From Ruminiclostridium sp. (GTDB taxonomy: Bacteria; Bacillota_A; Clostridia; Oscillospirales; Oscillospiraceae), in the NCBI GenBank assembly GCA_017521345.1, contig JAFXCU010000203.1, positions 1 through 20,090 on the forward strand: 20,090 nt of DNA, read 5' to 3'. A program made the position numbers and the translations under genes. Below are positions 8,926-16,596 of the stretch, one piece after another. Numbering within the stretch: position 1 is the stretch's first letter; every line of letters begins with the position of its first letter. The notes beneath the pieces were generated by a model. It was not told where the DNA came from and did no database searches. It saw only the letters and a program-made list of their open reading frames with translations.

Positions 8926-9741
8926 ATGCCCTTTACCAAGCAAACCAAAGATAAGGTGGTCTTTCACACCTCTGACAACATTTCCGCCGCAGGCGGTGTG
9001 GCCCACGGCTTTGCCTCCCGGCTGGGGGGCGTCAGCACCGGCCCCTGTTCCGAGCTGAACTTAGGCCTCACCCGCCACGACCGGCCCGAGGCCGTCCGGG
9101 AGAACTACACCCGGTTCTGTGCCGCCCTGGGCACCGACGTGGACCACCTGGTCTTTTCCCACCAGGTCCACGAGGACACCATCCGGGTGGTCCAGGCCTC
9201 CGATGTCCTGGCCGACCTCTTCGACCCCATCCCTTACGACGCCGACGGACTCATCACCGACCAGCCCGGCCTGTGCCTAACCATCTACTACGCCGACTGC
9301 ATCCCCGTCCTCCTTTACGACCCCGTAAAGAAGGTCATCGCCGCCGTGCACTCCGGCTGGCGGGGGACCGCTCTGGGGATCGCCCCCCAGGCGGTGAAAA
9401 AGATGGCCGACCTCTACGGCAGCGACCCCAAGGATGTCCTGGCCGCCATCGGCCCGGGCATCGGCCCCTGCTGCTTTGAGACCCACGATGACGTCCCCAC
9501 CGCCATGAGAGCCCAGCTGGGCGACGGCGTTATGGACCACGTCACCACCCTGCCCAACGGAAAGTTCCAGGTAGACCTGAAGGGCATCCTCACCTGGCAG
9601 CTCACCGCTGCCGGTGTGACCCCGGACCACCTGGAGGTCCTTCCCCTATGCACCGGCTGCCATCCGGAGCTCTACTGGTCCCACCGAAAGATGGGAGACC
9701 AGCGGGGCAACCAGGCCGCCATGATCCAGCTCATCCCCTGA
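8926..9741 (+). CDS. pgeF: PgeF/YfiH-family (LACC1-like) purine nucleoside phosphorylase or peptidoglycan editing factor
   Basis: A 271-residue member of the YfiH/PgeF (multicopper polyphenol oxidase-like, LACC1) family. The zinc site is visible: His79/His82 in HQVH, Cys125 in YADCIPVLLYD, and His142 in AVHSGWRGT. IGPGIGPCCFE and LCTGCHPELYWSHR complete the family pattern. Members have purine nucleoside phosphorylase or adenosine deaminase activity in vitro, and in E. coli PgeF prevents wrong amino acids entering peptidoglycan precursors. Which applies here is not visible. The frame is open back to 8836, but that extension runs through the repeat element. TGGAGGTG at 8914-8921 sets the start at 8926. 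It is followed after 25 bases by a cell-wall peptidase gene. Confidence 0.92.
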   Translation: MPFTKQTKDKVVFHTSDNISAAGGVAHGFASRLGGVSTGPCSELNLGLTRHDRPEAVRENYTRFCAALGTDVDHLVFSHQVHEDTIRVVQASDVLADLFDPIPYDADGLITDQPGLCLTIYYADCIPVLLYDPVKKVIAAVHSGWRGTALGIAPQAVKKMADLYGSDPKDVLAAIGPGIGPCCFETHDDVPTAMRAQLGDGVMDHVTTLPNGKFQVDLKGILTWQLTAAGVTPDHLEVLPLCTGCHPELYWSHRKMGDQRGNQAAMIQLIP

Positions 9742-9766
9742 CCCCAGCGAAAGGAGGTAGATTCCC

Positions 9767-11522
9767 ATGGGCAACCAGGAATCCAAACTCTCACAATTCA
9801 TCCGCAGCCTTCAGACCCTCCGCACGGTGGGAAGTCCGAAGCGCTGCTCATCCCGTCCGGTCCAGCCTGCCTTTCCTGGGTCTGACCGCCGTGATCCTCA
9901 CCGGCACGGTCCTGGCCAGCTCCTGCACCCTGTGCTACACGGTAGATGCCCAGGGCCAGACCGTCACCTACATCCAGAATGAGGAGACCTATTCCGCCGC
10001 TGTTACCAGAGCGGAAGAGAAGACCTCCAAGATCCTGGAGACCGACTACGCCTTCACCGAAGAGGTCACCCTGCGGACCACCCTGGCCCCCAAGAGCCAG
10101 GTGGAGGAGCTCCCCCAGGCCACCGACTCCATCATGGAGATCATCCCAGAGCTGGAGCACGTGTACACCCTCACCGTGGACGGCAGTCTGGTGGGCGCCG
10201 CCGAGAGCGCAGAGGTCATCCAGGAGGCCCTGAACCTGGTCACCCAGCACTACACCACCCCGGAGACCCTGTCCGTCACCTTCGACAGCCAGGTGAACCT
10301 GCGGTATGAATACCTGCCCATCCAGCAGGGCGTGTCCACCGCCCAGGAGCTGGCCGACCTGCTGCTGGCGGAATCCCCCCGGACCTTCCCCTACACCGTC
10401 CAGGCGGGAGACACGCTGGAAACCCTGCTGGCCCGGTTCAACATGACCCAGGAGCGGCTCCAGGAGCTGAACCCGGAGACCGACCTGTCCCTCAAGTCCC
10501 TGGCCATAGGCATTGAGGAAGTGGCCAAGGAGGCCGACGCCGCCGACCTGGCCGAGGTCATGGCGGCAGAGTTCGGCACCCCTCTGGAGGAAGGCCTTCT
10601 GCTCACCGTGGAACAGTCCTGCCCCCTGCTGGTGGTCTCCACCGTGGAGGAGCAGACCCTCACCCGGGCCACCACCCCCGCCCTGGAGACCCAGGCTGAC
10701 CCCACCATGTTCACCGGGGAACAGCGGATCATCCAGGAGGGTCAGGCCGGTGAAGACCAGGTCCTGGCCCGTGTGGTCAAGCGCTGCGGCGTGACCATCG
10801 GCAGCACCGACCTGAACGCTGTCACTGTCGTTGAGGCCACCCCTCTCATCGTGGGCACCGGCACCCAGCCTAAGCCCGAGCTGCCCGAGGGATGTCTCTT
10901 CCTGTGGCCCGTCCGGGGCGCCATCTCTTCGGACTACGGCTACCGGTTCATCTTCGGCGAGACCAACTTCCACCGGGGCATCGACATCCCCGCCCCCGCC
11001 GGCACCGCCATCAACGCCGCTGCTGACGGCGTGGTCACCTTCGCCGGGGAGCGAGGCACCTATGGCAACCTGGTGATCCTCACCCACGCCAACGGCTTCC
11101 AGACCTACTACGCCCACTGCTCCAAGCTGCTGGTCAGCGTGGGCGACACCATCACCCAGGGCCAGCCTGTGGCCGCTGTGGGCTCCACCGGCCGCTCCAC
11201 CGGCCCCCATGTCCATTTCGAGGTCCGGTATCAGAACGACCCCATCGATCCTCTGCTGTACCTGCCCGGGGAGAACAACGCCCCCGCCCGGGAGGAGATC
11301 ACCGAAGAGGAAGAAGTCCAGGAGGAGGTCACCGAGCCTGTGGTCCCCGAGGTTCCCGTGGAACCCGAGACCCCTGCCGTGCCGGAGCCTCCCGTGGAAC
11401 CTGAGGTCCCCGTCCAGCCCGAGGAGGAGACCCCTGCCCAGCCTGAGACCCCTGAGACCCAGGACCCTGCCCAGGTCCCGGAAGAGGCCGCTCTTCCTTC
11501 GGAAGAAACCCTCGAACCCTGA
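9767..11522 (+). pseudogene. LysM/G5/M23 cell-wall peptidase with N-terminal frameshift
   Basis: AAAGGAGGT and the ATG at 9767 start a frame reading MGNQESKLSQFIRSLQTLRT. The body lies in another frame and needs a +1 shift somewhere in about 9820-9875. The body has a membrane anchor (LPFLGLTAVILTGTVLASSC, from about 9880), a LysM-like repeat (YTVQAGDTLETLLARFN, ~10393-10480) and a G5-like stretch (~10640-10850). The M23 metallopeptidase domain follows, with zinc residues His (10971), Asp (10983) and His (11214) in FHRGID and GPHVHFEV, plus His in YYAHC (11115). The tail is a Pro/Glu-rich low-complexity run of ~85 residues. The body's own frame has no ATG between 9648 (inside pgeF) and the membrane anchor. 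The catalytic part is intact. Explanations are a sequencing or assembly error, a recent mutation, or less likely a programmed shift. With spoIIP next door, a SpoIIQ-like sporulation or division role is possible. Confidence 0.8.
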
Positions 11523-11525
11523 CAT

Positions 11526-11562
11526 AAAAAAGCCTGAACCCCCTTGAGGTTCAGGCTTTTTT
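11526..11562. terminator. bidirectional terminator between peptidase gene and spoIIP
   Basis: AGCCTGAACC (11531-11540) and GGTTCAGGCT (11548-11557) form a perfect 10-base stem with a 7-base loop. The stem has an A-run on the left and a T-run on the right, so it can terminate both converging genes. Confidence 0.9.
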
Positions 11563-12656
11563 TATGCCATCCCTTCATATCCCTTGATCACCATCCCGGC
11601 CGCCCGGGCAAAGAGCCGGGCCCCGGCGATGGCCTCGGCCAGGGTGTTTCCGTGGGAGCCCACCTCCACCAAAAGAGACCCCTTGGTGAGCTGCTGGTTG
11701 AACCGGGCGGACCGCAGGGTGATGGGCCGGGCCAGGCCGGGCCACAGGCTGTTCATCTGCCCCTGGATCTCCATGGCCAGGGCCAGGTGCTCCGTCCAGT
11801 CCGGGAAGTCCGCCCCACCGTCGTCGGTGCCCACCAGGAGCATCACCTGGGCGGTCTTTTTCCCGTCCACCTCCACCACCGGCTTGTAGATGGTGCCGTC
11901 CTCCCCCACCAGGGCATCCCGGTGGACATCCAGGACCATCTGGATGGTGGGATATTCTTCCAAAATGCCTTGCACGGCCGCCTTGGACCGGTCATAAGAC
12001 CCGTTGTAGGCGGGGTAATCGTAAATTTCTGTGTGGTGAAGGACAGAAATCCCCATTTCTTCAAAAATTCGTGCTATCTCTTCCCCCACTCGTATGATAT
12101 TATAAGAGGTGTCCGTGGTGTGGGCGGTGCCCGTCTCTGTGTAGGGCTCGGTGCCGTCCCGGGCAAAGGACTCCGTGCCGTGGGTGTGCATGATGAGGAC
12201 CTGAGGGCCCTCCGCCGCCGGACGAAAGGAGAGGCTGGTCCCTCCGGCGGCCACCCCCTCCAGATCCACCGTCTTTTCCGTCCGGTTGAACAGGGCAATG
12301 CCGCCGCTGTTCAGATACCCGGTCCCGCCGGTGATGGTCCGCTCCTGGATGTTGTCCGGGGTGGGGGCCGTCAGATTTTGCTCCCCGGCCTCGTCGGCCT
12401 CCTCGGGAGATAACCCGGGATCCCCGCTCTGTCCCGCCGCCCACTGGGCGAAGAGGGCGGACTCCCCCAGCAGCAGCCGGTGGAGAAAGGGAACAGGCCT
12501 GTCCTCGGTCTGGCTCACAGCTCCCGTCTGGACCCACTGGCCCGCCAGGACCGGACCGGCCGCCATCCACACCCCCAACAGGGCCAGAAACCCGGCCATG
12601 GACCGCCGCAGAAGGCGGACCGGTCCCTGTTTGCTCCCACGCATTTTCATTGGCAT
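11562..12656 (-). CDS. spoIIP: stage II sporulation protein P (SpoIIP)
   Basis: About 364 residues. SpoIIP is a membrane-anchored peptidoglycan amidase/endopeptidase that works with SpoIID and SpoIIM in forespore engulfment. A single hydrophobic segment (AGFLALLGVWMAAG) lies near the N-terminus. Conserved blocks are VLIMHTHGTESF, YPAYNGSYDRSK, MVLDVHRDA and LLVEVGSHGNTLAEA, containing the family's His/Glu active-site residues. The frame is open to an ATG at 12695, but AGGAG at 12665-12661 lies downstream of that. The real start is therefore 12656 or 12650 (spacing 4 or 10); I use 12656. The stop overlaps the edge of the shared terminator. A palindrome covers part of its ribosome binding site. 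Its presence indicates a spore-forming lineage. Confidence 0.92.
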   Translation of the reverse strand: MPMKMRGSKQGPVRLLRRSMAGFLALLGVWMAAGPVLAGQWVQTGAVSQTEDRPVPFLHRLLLGESALFAQWAAGQSGDPGLSPEEADEAGEQNLTAPTPDNIQERTITGGTGYLNSGGIALFNRTEKTVDLEGVAAGGTSLSFRPAAEGPQVLIMHTHGTESFARDGTEPYTETGTAHTTDTSYNIIRVGEEIARIFEEMGISVLHHTEIYDYPAYNGSYDRSKAAVQGILEEYPTIQMVLDVHRDALVGEDGTIYKPVVEVDGKKTAQVMLLVGTDDGGADFPDWTEHLALAMEIQGQMNSLWPGLARPITLRSARFNQQLTKGSLLVEVGSHGNTLAEAIAGARLFARAAGMVIKGYEGMA

Positions 12657-12662
12657 CACTCT

Positions 12663-12698
12663 CCTATGTCTTGTCCCATGGTATGCGCCCGACATAGG
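12663..12698. promoter_or_regulatory. inverted repeat in the spoIIP/yihY divergent gap
   Basis: CCTATGTC (12663-12670) and GACATAGG (12691-12698) are perfect 8-base arms around a 20-base spacer. They lie between two divergent genes. On the spoIIP transcript the inner arm overlaps the AGGAG ribosome binding site. It could be an operator or an RNA hairpin; the sequence does not decide. Confidence 0.4.
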
Positions 12699-12728
12699 TC
12701 TTAGAACCCTCGGAAAGGAGGACTTCCC

Positions 12729-13559
12729 GTGAAAAAATTCTGGCTTTGGCCCCCCGTCTACTTCCTGCGGGAGGGCCTCACCCTATACTTCGACTGCCGC
12801 CTCTCCCAGGCGGCCGCCTGCTTTGCCTATTTTGTCCTGCTGACCATCTTCCCCGTCCTCATCTGCGTGTCCTATGTGCTGGGCATGGCCAGCATCGACA
12901 TCTACACCGTCATCACCCAGTTTGACCCCTTCCTGCCGGACATCGCCCTGGACGCCATCAGCAGCTACCTGCGGTACCTGACCTACCATCAGACCCCCGG
13001 CCTCTTCATCGCCGGCCTCATCGCCTGCTGGTTCTCCGCCTCGGCGGCCTACCGGACCATCGCCCGGGTGATCGCCGATGTCTTCCGGGCCCCCTCCGGG
13101 TCCATCTTCCGGGACCTCATCGCTAGCGTCATCTTCCCCATCGGCCTGCTGCTGGCTCTGGATATCTCGGTGGTGGTCGTGGTCACCGGCCAGCAGACCC
13201 TGGACTTTGTGGCGGAAAAGCTCCCCTTCCTGGGGCAGTTCCTCTCCCTGTGGGGCTGGCTGCGGTACGTCCTGCTGTTCGCCATCTTCTTCCTGTTCAT
13301 CCTGTCGGTGCTGGTGATGGCCGCCCCCCGGGGGATCCTCCGGCGGCCCCTGATCGTCAGCAGCTTCATCGCCACCCTGGCCCTGGTGGCCTCCTCGGGC
13401 CTGTTCTCCTGGTTCATCGGCATATCTTCCCGGTATTCCCTGGTCTATGGGTCCCTGGTGTCTATCATCGTCCTGCTCATCTGGCTCTATCTCTGCGGCA
13501 ACATCCTCTTCCTGGCCATCGCCTTCACCGGCGTGTGGTACCGGGACAAAAAGAAATGA
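12729..13559 (+). CDS. yihY: YihY/BrkB-family (UPF0761) inner membrane protein
   Basis: A 276-residue polytopic membrane protein. Features of the YihY/virulence factor BrkB family are visible. These are an amphipathic start ending in LSQAAACFAYFVLLTIFPVL, about six hydrophobic segments, an interior AYRTIARVIADVF stretch, and late helices SLVSIIVLLIWLYLCGNILF. The old label 'ribonuclease BN' for this family is a misassignment, and the true function is not established. The start is GTG at 12729, set by AAAGGAGG at 12714-12721 with 7-base spacing. The gene is divergent from spoIIP and ends in its own terminator, so it is likely monocistronic. Confidence 0.9.
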   Translation: MKKFWLWPPVYFLREGLTLYFDCRLSQAAACFAYFVLLTIFPVLICVSYVLGMASIDIYTVITQFDPFLPDIALDAISSYLRYLTYHQTPGLFIAGLIACWFSASAAYRTIARVIADVFRAPSGSIFRDLIASVIFPIGLLLALDISVVVVVTGQQTLDFVAEKLPFLGQFLSLWGWLRYVLLFAIFFLFILSVLVMAAPRGILRRPLIVSSFIATLALVASSGLFSWFIGISSRYSLVYGSLVSIIVLLIWLYLCGNILFLAIAFTGVWYRDKKK

Positions 13560-13564
13560 CCCAA

Positions 13565-13600
13565 CGGTCCCCCGATCCTGCCGGGGGACCGCTGTTTTTT
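13565..13600 (+). terminator. Rho-independent terminator of yihY
   Basis: CGGTCCCCC (13565-13573) and GGGGGACCG (13583-13591) form a perfect 9-base stem, followed by GCTG and six T (13595-13600). It begins 5 bases after the yihY stop. Confidence 0.9.
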
Positions 13601-13655
13601 CAACGGATTTCCCCTGGCTGTTCCAAGATTTACCCTTCCCTTCCACAGTTTGTTG

Positions 13656-13664
13656 TGATATACT
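13656..13664 (+). promoter_or_regulatory. candidate extended -10 promoter upstream of gdpP
   Basis: TGATATACT gives TATACT at 13659-13664 with a TG extension, the same nine bases as the rlmD -10. The -35 region is poor. A transcript from here would carry the hairpin array at 13671-13829 as a ~220-base leader before gdpP. Confidence 0.35.
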
Positions 13665-13670
13665 AGTTTC

Positions 13671-13829
13671 TATTACAATGCTTTAAAAGCATTGTAATAA
13701 GCCGCATCTATTGCGGCTTGCGGCTTTCGCCGCAAAAACGACGTGCAATACTTTTCCTGCCGCCAAGGGCGGCGTGCCATTCCAAGGGCACGCTAAAATG
13801 ATTGAATCATTTTAGCAAGAGAAAGTATT
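13671..13829 (+). repeat. array of consecutive hairpins upstream of gdpP
   Basis: Six stems in a row: a perfect 14-base-arm palindrome (13671-13684 / 13686-13699); GCCGCA / TGCGGC (13701-13717); TTGCGGC / GCCGCAA (13718-13735); GCCGCC / GGCGGC (13759-13773); CGTGCC / GGCACG (13773-13792); and a perfect 12-base-arm palindrome (13792-13803 / 13805-13816). The last three are enclosed by an outer stem AATACTTT / AAAGTATT (13747-13754 / 13822-13829), giving a cloverleaf-like outline. No protein is encoded. It could be a folded mobile repeat, a structured leader RNA, or both. Confidence 0.65.
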
Positions 13830-13834
13830 ATAAT
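13829..13834 (+). promoter_or_regulatory. candidate -10 box of gdpP at the edge of the hairpin array
   Basis: A consensus TATAAT starts at the last base of the outer stem of the hairpin array, ~55 bases before the gdpP start. A -35 at 17-base spacing (13806-13811) is poor, so the promoter call is tentative. Confidence 0.35.
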
Positions 13835-13889
13835 GTATCCTACATTTTTATGACTATTTTTATAGCCAAGTTGTATTGGGGGTGCTCCC

Positions 13890-15902
13890 ATGCGTCCGCA
13901 AACCTTCCATAAAGATCTGAACCACATCTCCGAGACCGGGTTCCGGGTCTTCTTTGCCATCTGCCTGGTCTTTGCCGTGCTCACCGGCATGTTCAGCGTC
14001 TGGCTCTGCCTGGTGGAGATCGCCCTGGTCCTGGTGGTCTACCTGTACCTCCGGGCCGGCACCAACCGCCGGAAAAGCGAGGTCCTGGCCTACCTGGACC
14101 GGGTGACCAACGGGGTGGACTCCGCCTCCCGGCGGACCATGATCTCCTCTCCCCTGCCCATCGTCATCTTCCGTCCGGACACCGATGACATCATCTGGAG
14201 CAACGAACGGTTCCTCCACCTGACCGGAAACCGGGATCACCTCTTTGAGACCAAGCTCTCCTCCCTGGTGCCCGACTTCCAGGTCCAGTGGCTTCTGGAC
14301 GGGGACCACGTCTGCGCCGAGCCCGTCACCGCCGGGGATCGGAAGTATCTGGTCTACGGCAACCTGGTCCGCATCGGGGACGGCGGTTCCGACGAGGAGT
14401 TCCTGGCCACCACCTACTGGGTGGATATCACCGACTACGCCAACACCGCCCAGCAGTTCGACGCCACCCGCCCGGTCCTGGCCATCATCCAGGTGGACAA
14501 CTACGAGGACCTGGGCAAGGGCCTGGACGAGGGCGACCGCTCGGCCATCCGCACCCAGATCAACAACATTCTCACCGACTGGCTGGCTCCCGCCCAGGGC
14601 ATGATCTGCCGCTACGACCGGGACCACTTCCTCTTCTTCATGGAGGCCGGAAAGCTCCAGGACTTCTACCGTCGGAAGTTCTCCATCCTGGAGGAGATCC
14701 GCCAGGTCCAGAGCCCCAACGGCGTGGCCGCCACCCTGTCCATCGGCATCGGCCGCAACGCCGAGACCCCCCACCAGCTCCACGAGTACGCCTCCCTGGC
14801 CCTGGACATGGCCCTGAGCCGGGGCGGCGACCAGGTGGTCATCCGGGACGGCGCTGACTTCTCCTTCATCGGCGGCCGGTCCAAGGAGACCGAGCGCCGC
14901 ACCAAGGTCAAGAGCCGTGTGGTGGCAACCGCCTTCTCCGACGTCCTCAGCAGCACCCGCCAGGTCATCGTCATGGGCCACAAGTTCCCCGACCTGGACG
15001 TGATGGGCTCCGCCGCCGGTGTGGTGGCCATCGCCCGAAAGCTGAAGGTCCCCGTGAAGGTGGTCAAAGCCCCCTCCCCCAACCCCGCTGAGGTCATGAC
15101 CAAAAAGCTGGCCGCCCTGCCGGAGTACAAGGGGGTCTTCATCACCGCAGACGAGGCCCGCCATCTGGCCAGTGAGCCCGACACCATCGTGGTGGTGGTG
15201 GACACCAACCGTCCCGAGCAGACCCAGGTCCCCGAGCTTCTCATCTCCGGGGCAAAGGTCATCGTGCTGGACCACCACCGACGGGCCGCCTCTTACATCG
15301 AAAAGCCCTCTCTCAGCTTCCACGACCCCTACGCCTCCTCGGCCAGCGAGCTGGTCACCGAGCTGGTCCAGTACATCCTGGACACCGGCGACCTGAAAAA
15401 GACCGAGGCCGAGGCCCTGCTGGCCGGCATCGTCCTGGACACCAAGGCCTTCACCATGCGCACCGGCAGCCGCACCTTTGAGACCGCCGCCTTCCTGCGA
15501 AAGTCCGGTGCTGACACTGCCGAGGTCAACAAGCTCTTCCAGAACGGCCTGGAGGAGACGGTCGCCAAATTCGAGATCATCCGTGGGGCAAAGCCCTACC
15601 GGAACTCCATCGCCCTGGCCGTCGCTGAGCATAAGGTGGGCCGGGCCATTGCCGGTCAGGCATCCGACGAGCTGCTGAACATTGCCGGCATCCAGGCCTC
15701 CTTCGTGCTCTACCCGGAGGAAGGCCAGACCTGCCTGTCCGCCCGGTCGGACGGCAGCATCAACGTCCAGGTCATCAGCGAGATGCTGGGCGGCGGCGGC
15801 AACGCAGCCACCGCAGGGGCCCAGTTCCCCGGCAAGACCACCGAAGAGATCCTGCCGGACCTGACGGCCGCCATCGACAAGTATTTTGACGAGGACGAGT
15901 AA
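13890..15902 (+). CDS. gdpP: cyclic-di-AMP phosphodiesterase GdpP
   Basis: A 670-residue GdpP-type membrane phosphodiesterase that hydrolyses c-di-AMP. In order: two membrane helices (about residues 18-55), a PAS-like domain (about 85-180), a degenerate GGDEF domain (about 195-320; the signature is replaced by RYDRDHFLFF), the DHH domain and DHHA1. The DHH metal ligands are visible: His364, Asp368, Asp370 (GHKFPDLD), Asp438 (VDTNRPE), Asp461-His462-His463 (DHH) and Asp517 (IVLDTKAF). In DHHA1 the GGGG run (634-637) is followed by Asn638 where many relatives have His. The length is normal for the family. TGGGGGTG precedes the ATG. rplI follows after 38 bases, the conserved gdpP-rplI-dnaB order. 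The 5' region holds an unusual hairpin array. Confidence 0.95.
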   Translation: MRPQTFHKDLNHISETGFRVFFAICLVFAVLTGMFSVWLCLVEIALVLVVYLYLRAGTNRRKSEVLAYLDRVTNGVDSASRRTMISSPLPIVIFRPDTDDIIWSNERFLHLTGNRDHLFETKLSSLVPDFQVQWLLDGDHVCAEPVTAGDRKYLVYGNLVRIGDGGSDEEFLATTYWVDITDYANTAQQFDATRPVLAIIQVDNYEDLGKGLDEGDRSAIRTQINNILTDWLAPAQGMICRYDRDHFLFFMEAGKLQDFYRRKFSILEEIRQVQSPNGVAATLSIGIGRNAETPHQLHEYASLALDMALSRGGDQVVIRDGADFSFIGGRSKETERRTKVKSRVVATAFSDVLSSTRQVIVMGHKFPDLDVMGSAAGVVAIARKLKVPVKVVKAPSPNPAEVMTKKLAALPEYKGVFITADEARHLASEPDTIVVVVDTNRPEQTQVPELLISGAKVIVLDHHRRAASYIEKPSLSFHDPYASSASELVTELVQYILDTGDLKKTEAEALLAGIVLDTKAFTMRTGSRTFETAAFLRKSGADTAEVNKLFQNGLEETVAKFEIIRGAKPYRNSIALAVAEHKVGRAIAGQASDELLNIAGIQASFVLYPEEGQTCLSARSDGSINVQVISEMLGGGGNAATAGAQFPGKTTEEILPDLTAAIDKYFDEDE

Positions 15903-15940
15903 ATTCGTCCCATCCTATTTCAATTTTGGAGGTACATACC

Positions 15941-16387
15941 ATGAAAGTAATTCTGCAGCAGGACGTGAAGGGCCACGGCAAGCGTGGTCAGCTGGTGGAC
16001 GTTTCCGACGGCTACGCCCGCAACTTCCTCTTCCCCAAGAAGCTGGCCGTCCCCGCCAACGCCGATAACATGAACAAGATGATCATGCAGGACAAGGCCA
16101 AGAAGGCCCAGATGGAGGCCGAAAAGGCCGAGGCCCAGGCCATCGCCGCCAAGCTGAAGGACCTGGTGGTGAAGATCCCCGCCAAGGCAGGCTCCAACGG
16201 CCGTCTCTTCGGCGCCGTCACCTCCAAGGAGGTCTCCGACGCCCTGAAGGCCCAGCACAACATCACCATCGCCAAGGCCAAGATCGTCCAGGACGAGCCC
16301 ATCAAGAGCTTCGGCGCCTACCAGCTCAAGTGCAAGCTGGGTTATGAAATTGTCGGCACCCTGAAGGTGGAGGTCACCGAGGCCTAA
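15941..16387 (+). CDS. rplI: 50S ribosomal protein bL9
   Basis: A 148-residue bL9 protein of the large ribosomal subunit. The N-terminal rRNA-binding domain (MKVILQQDVKGHGKRGQLVD, then GYARNFLFPKKLA) is complete. It is followed by the long charged connecting helix and the C-terminal domain (GRLFGAVTSKEVSDALK ... LGYEIVGTLKVEV). The frame also allows a TTG at 15926, but that lies within the ribosome binding site GGAGG. The ATG at 15941, with 8-base spacing, gives the canonical N-terminus. It sits between gdpP and dnaB as in most Bacillota. Confidence 0.97.
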   Translation: MKVILQQDVKGHGKRGQLVDVSDGYARNFLFPKKLAVPANADNMNKMIMQDKAKKAQMEAEKAEAQAIAAKLKDLVVKIPAKAGSNGRLFGAVTSKEVSDALKAQHNITIAKAKIVQDEPIKSFGAYQLKCKLGYEIVGTLKVEVTEA

Positions 16388-16399
16388 AAAAGATTTGTC

Positions 16400-16551
16400 G
16401 GACCCGCTTCGCTGGGCTCCGCCAAATGGTTTTTGCACTCCGGTCAGCGCACGGGCCAAAGGCCCGCACGTTCCCTCCGCGAGAAGTATATTTTCCGACG
16501 TACACGCCGCCGGAAAATATGATCCAACTTTTTTCGCCGCTAAGCGGCGAA
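16400..16551 (+). repeat. hairpin cluster between rplI and dnaB
   Basis: The 209-base gap has no gene but several stems: CGGGCC-AAA-GGCCCG (16452-16466); ATATTTTCCG / CGGAAAATAT with perfect 10-base arms (16488-16497 / 16511-16520); and TTCGCCGC-TAA-GCGGCGAA (16533-16551). A weaker one lies around 16402-16420. No stem is followed by a clear T-run. This is probably another dispersed intergenic element. A dnaB promoter is not evident within it. Confidence 0.5.
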
Positions 16552-16596
16552 CTCTGCGAGGCTCTTACTGCCCGCATTCAGAAGAGGTGACAGAGC

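Noticed and set aside
9648..9766. Start of the peptidase frame at the ATG inside pgeF
   Set aside because: It would need a 94-base overlap with pgeF and an unrelated N-terminus, and it has no ribosome binding site. The strong site before 9767 points to another frame, so a frameshift explains the data better.
9798..11525. 575-codon open frame antisense to the M23 peptidase gene
   Set aside because: Same GC-bias effect. The translation is repetitive Gly/Leu/Arg-rich sequence, while the plus strand carries recognisable LysM, G5 and M23 motifs.
12286..12732. 148-codon plus-strand open frame opposite spoIIP
   Set aside because: Shadow of spoIIP; Ser/Pro/Arg-rich composition typical of antisense frames in GC-rich DNA.
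13671..13829. CRISPR array or tRNA as an explanation for the hairpin array
   Set aside because: The stems differ in sequence and there are no regularly spaced identical repeats. The cloverleaf outline lacks tRNA T-loop, anticodon and CCA-type features.
13860..15632. 590-codon open frame antisense to gdpP
   Set aside because: GC-bias shadow of gdpP, with no domain features and a low-complexity translation.
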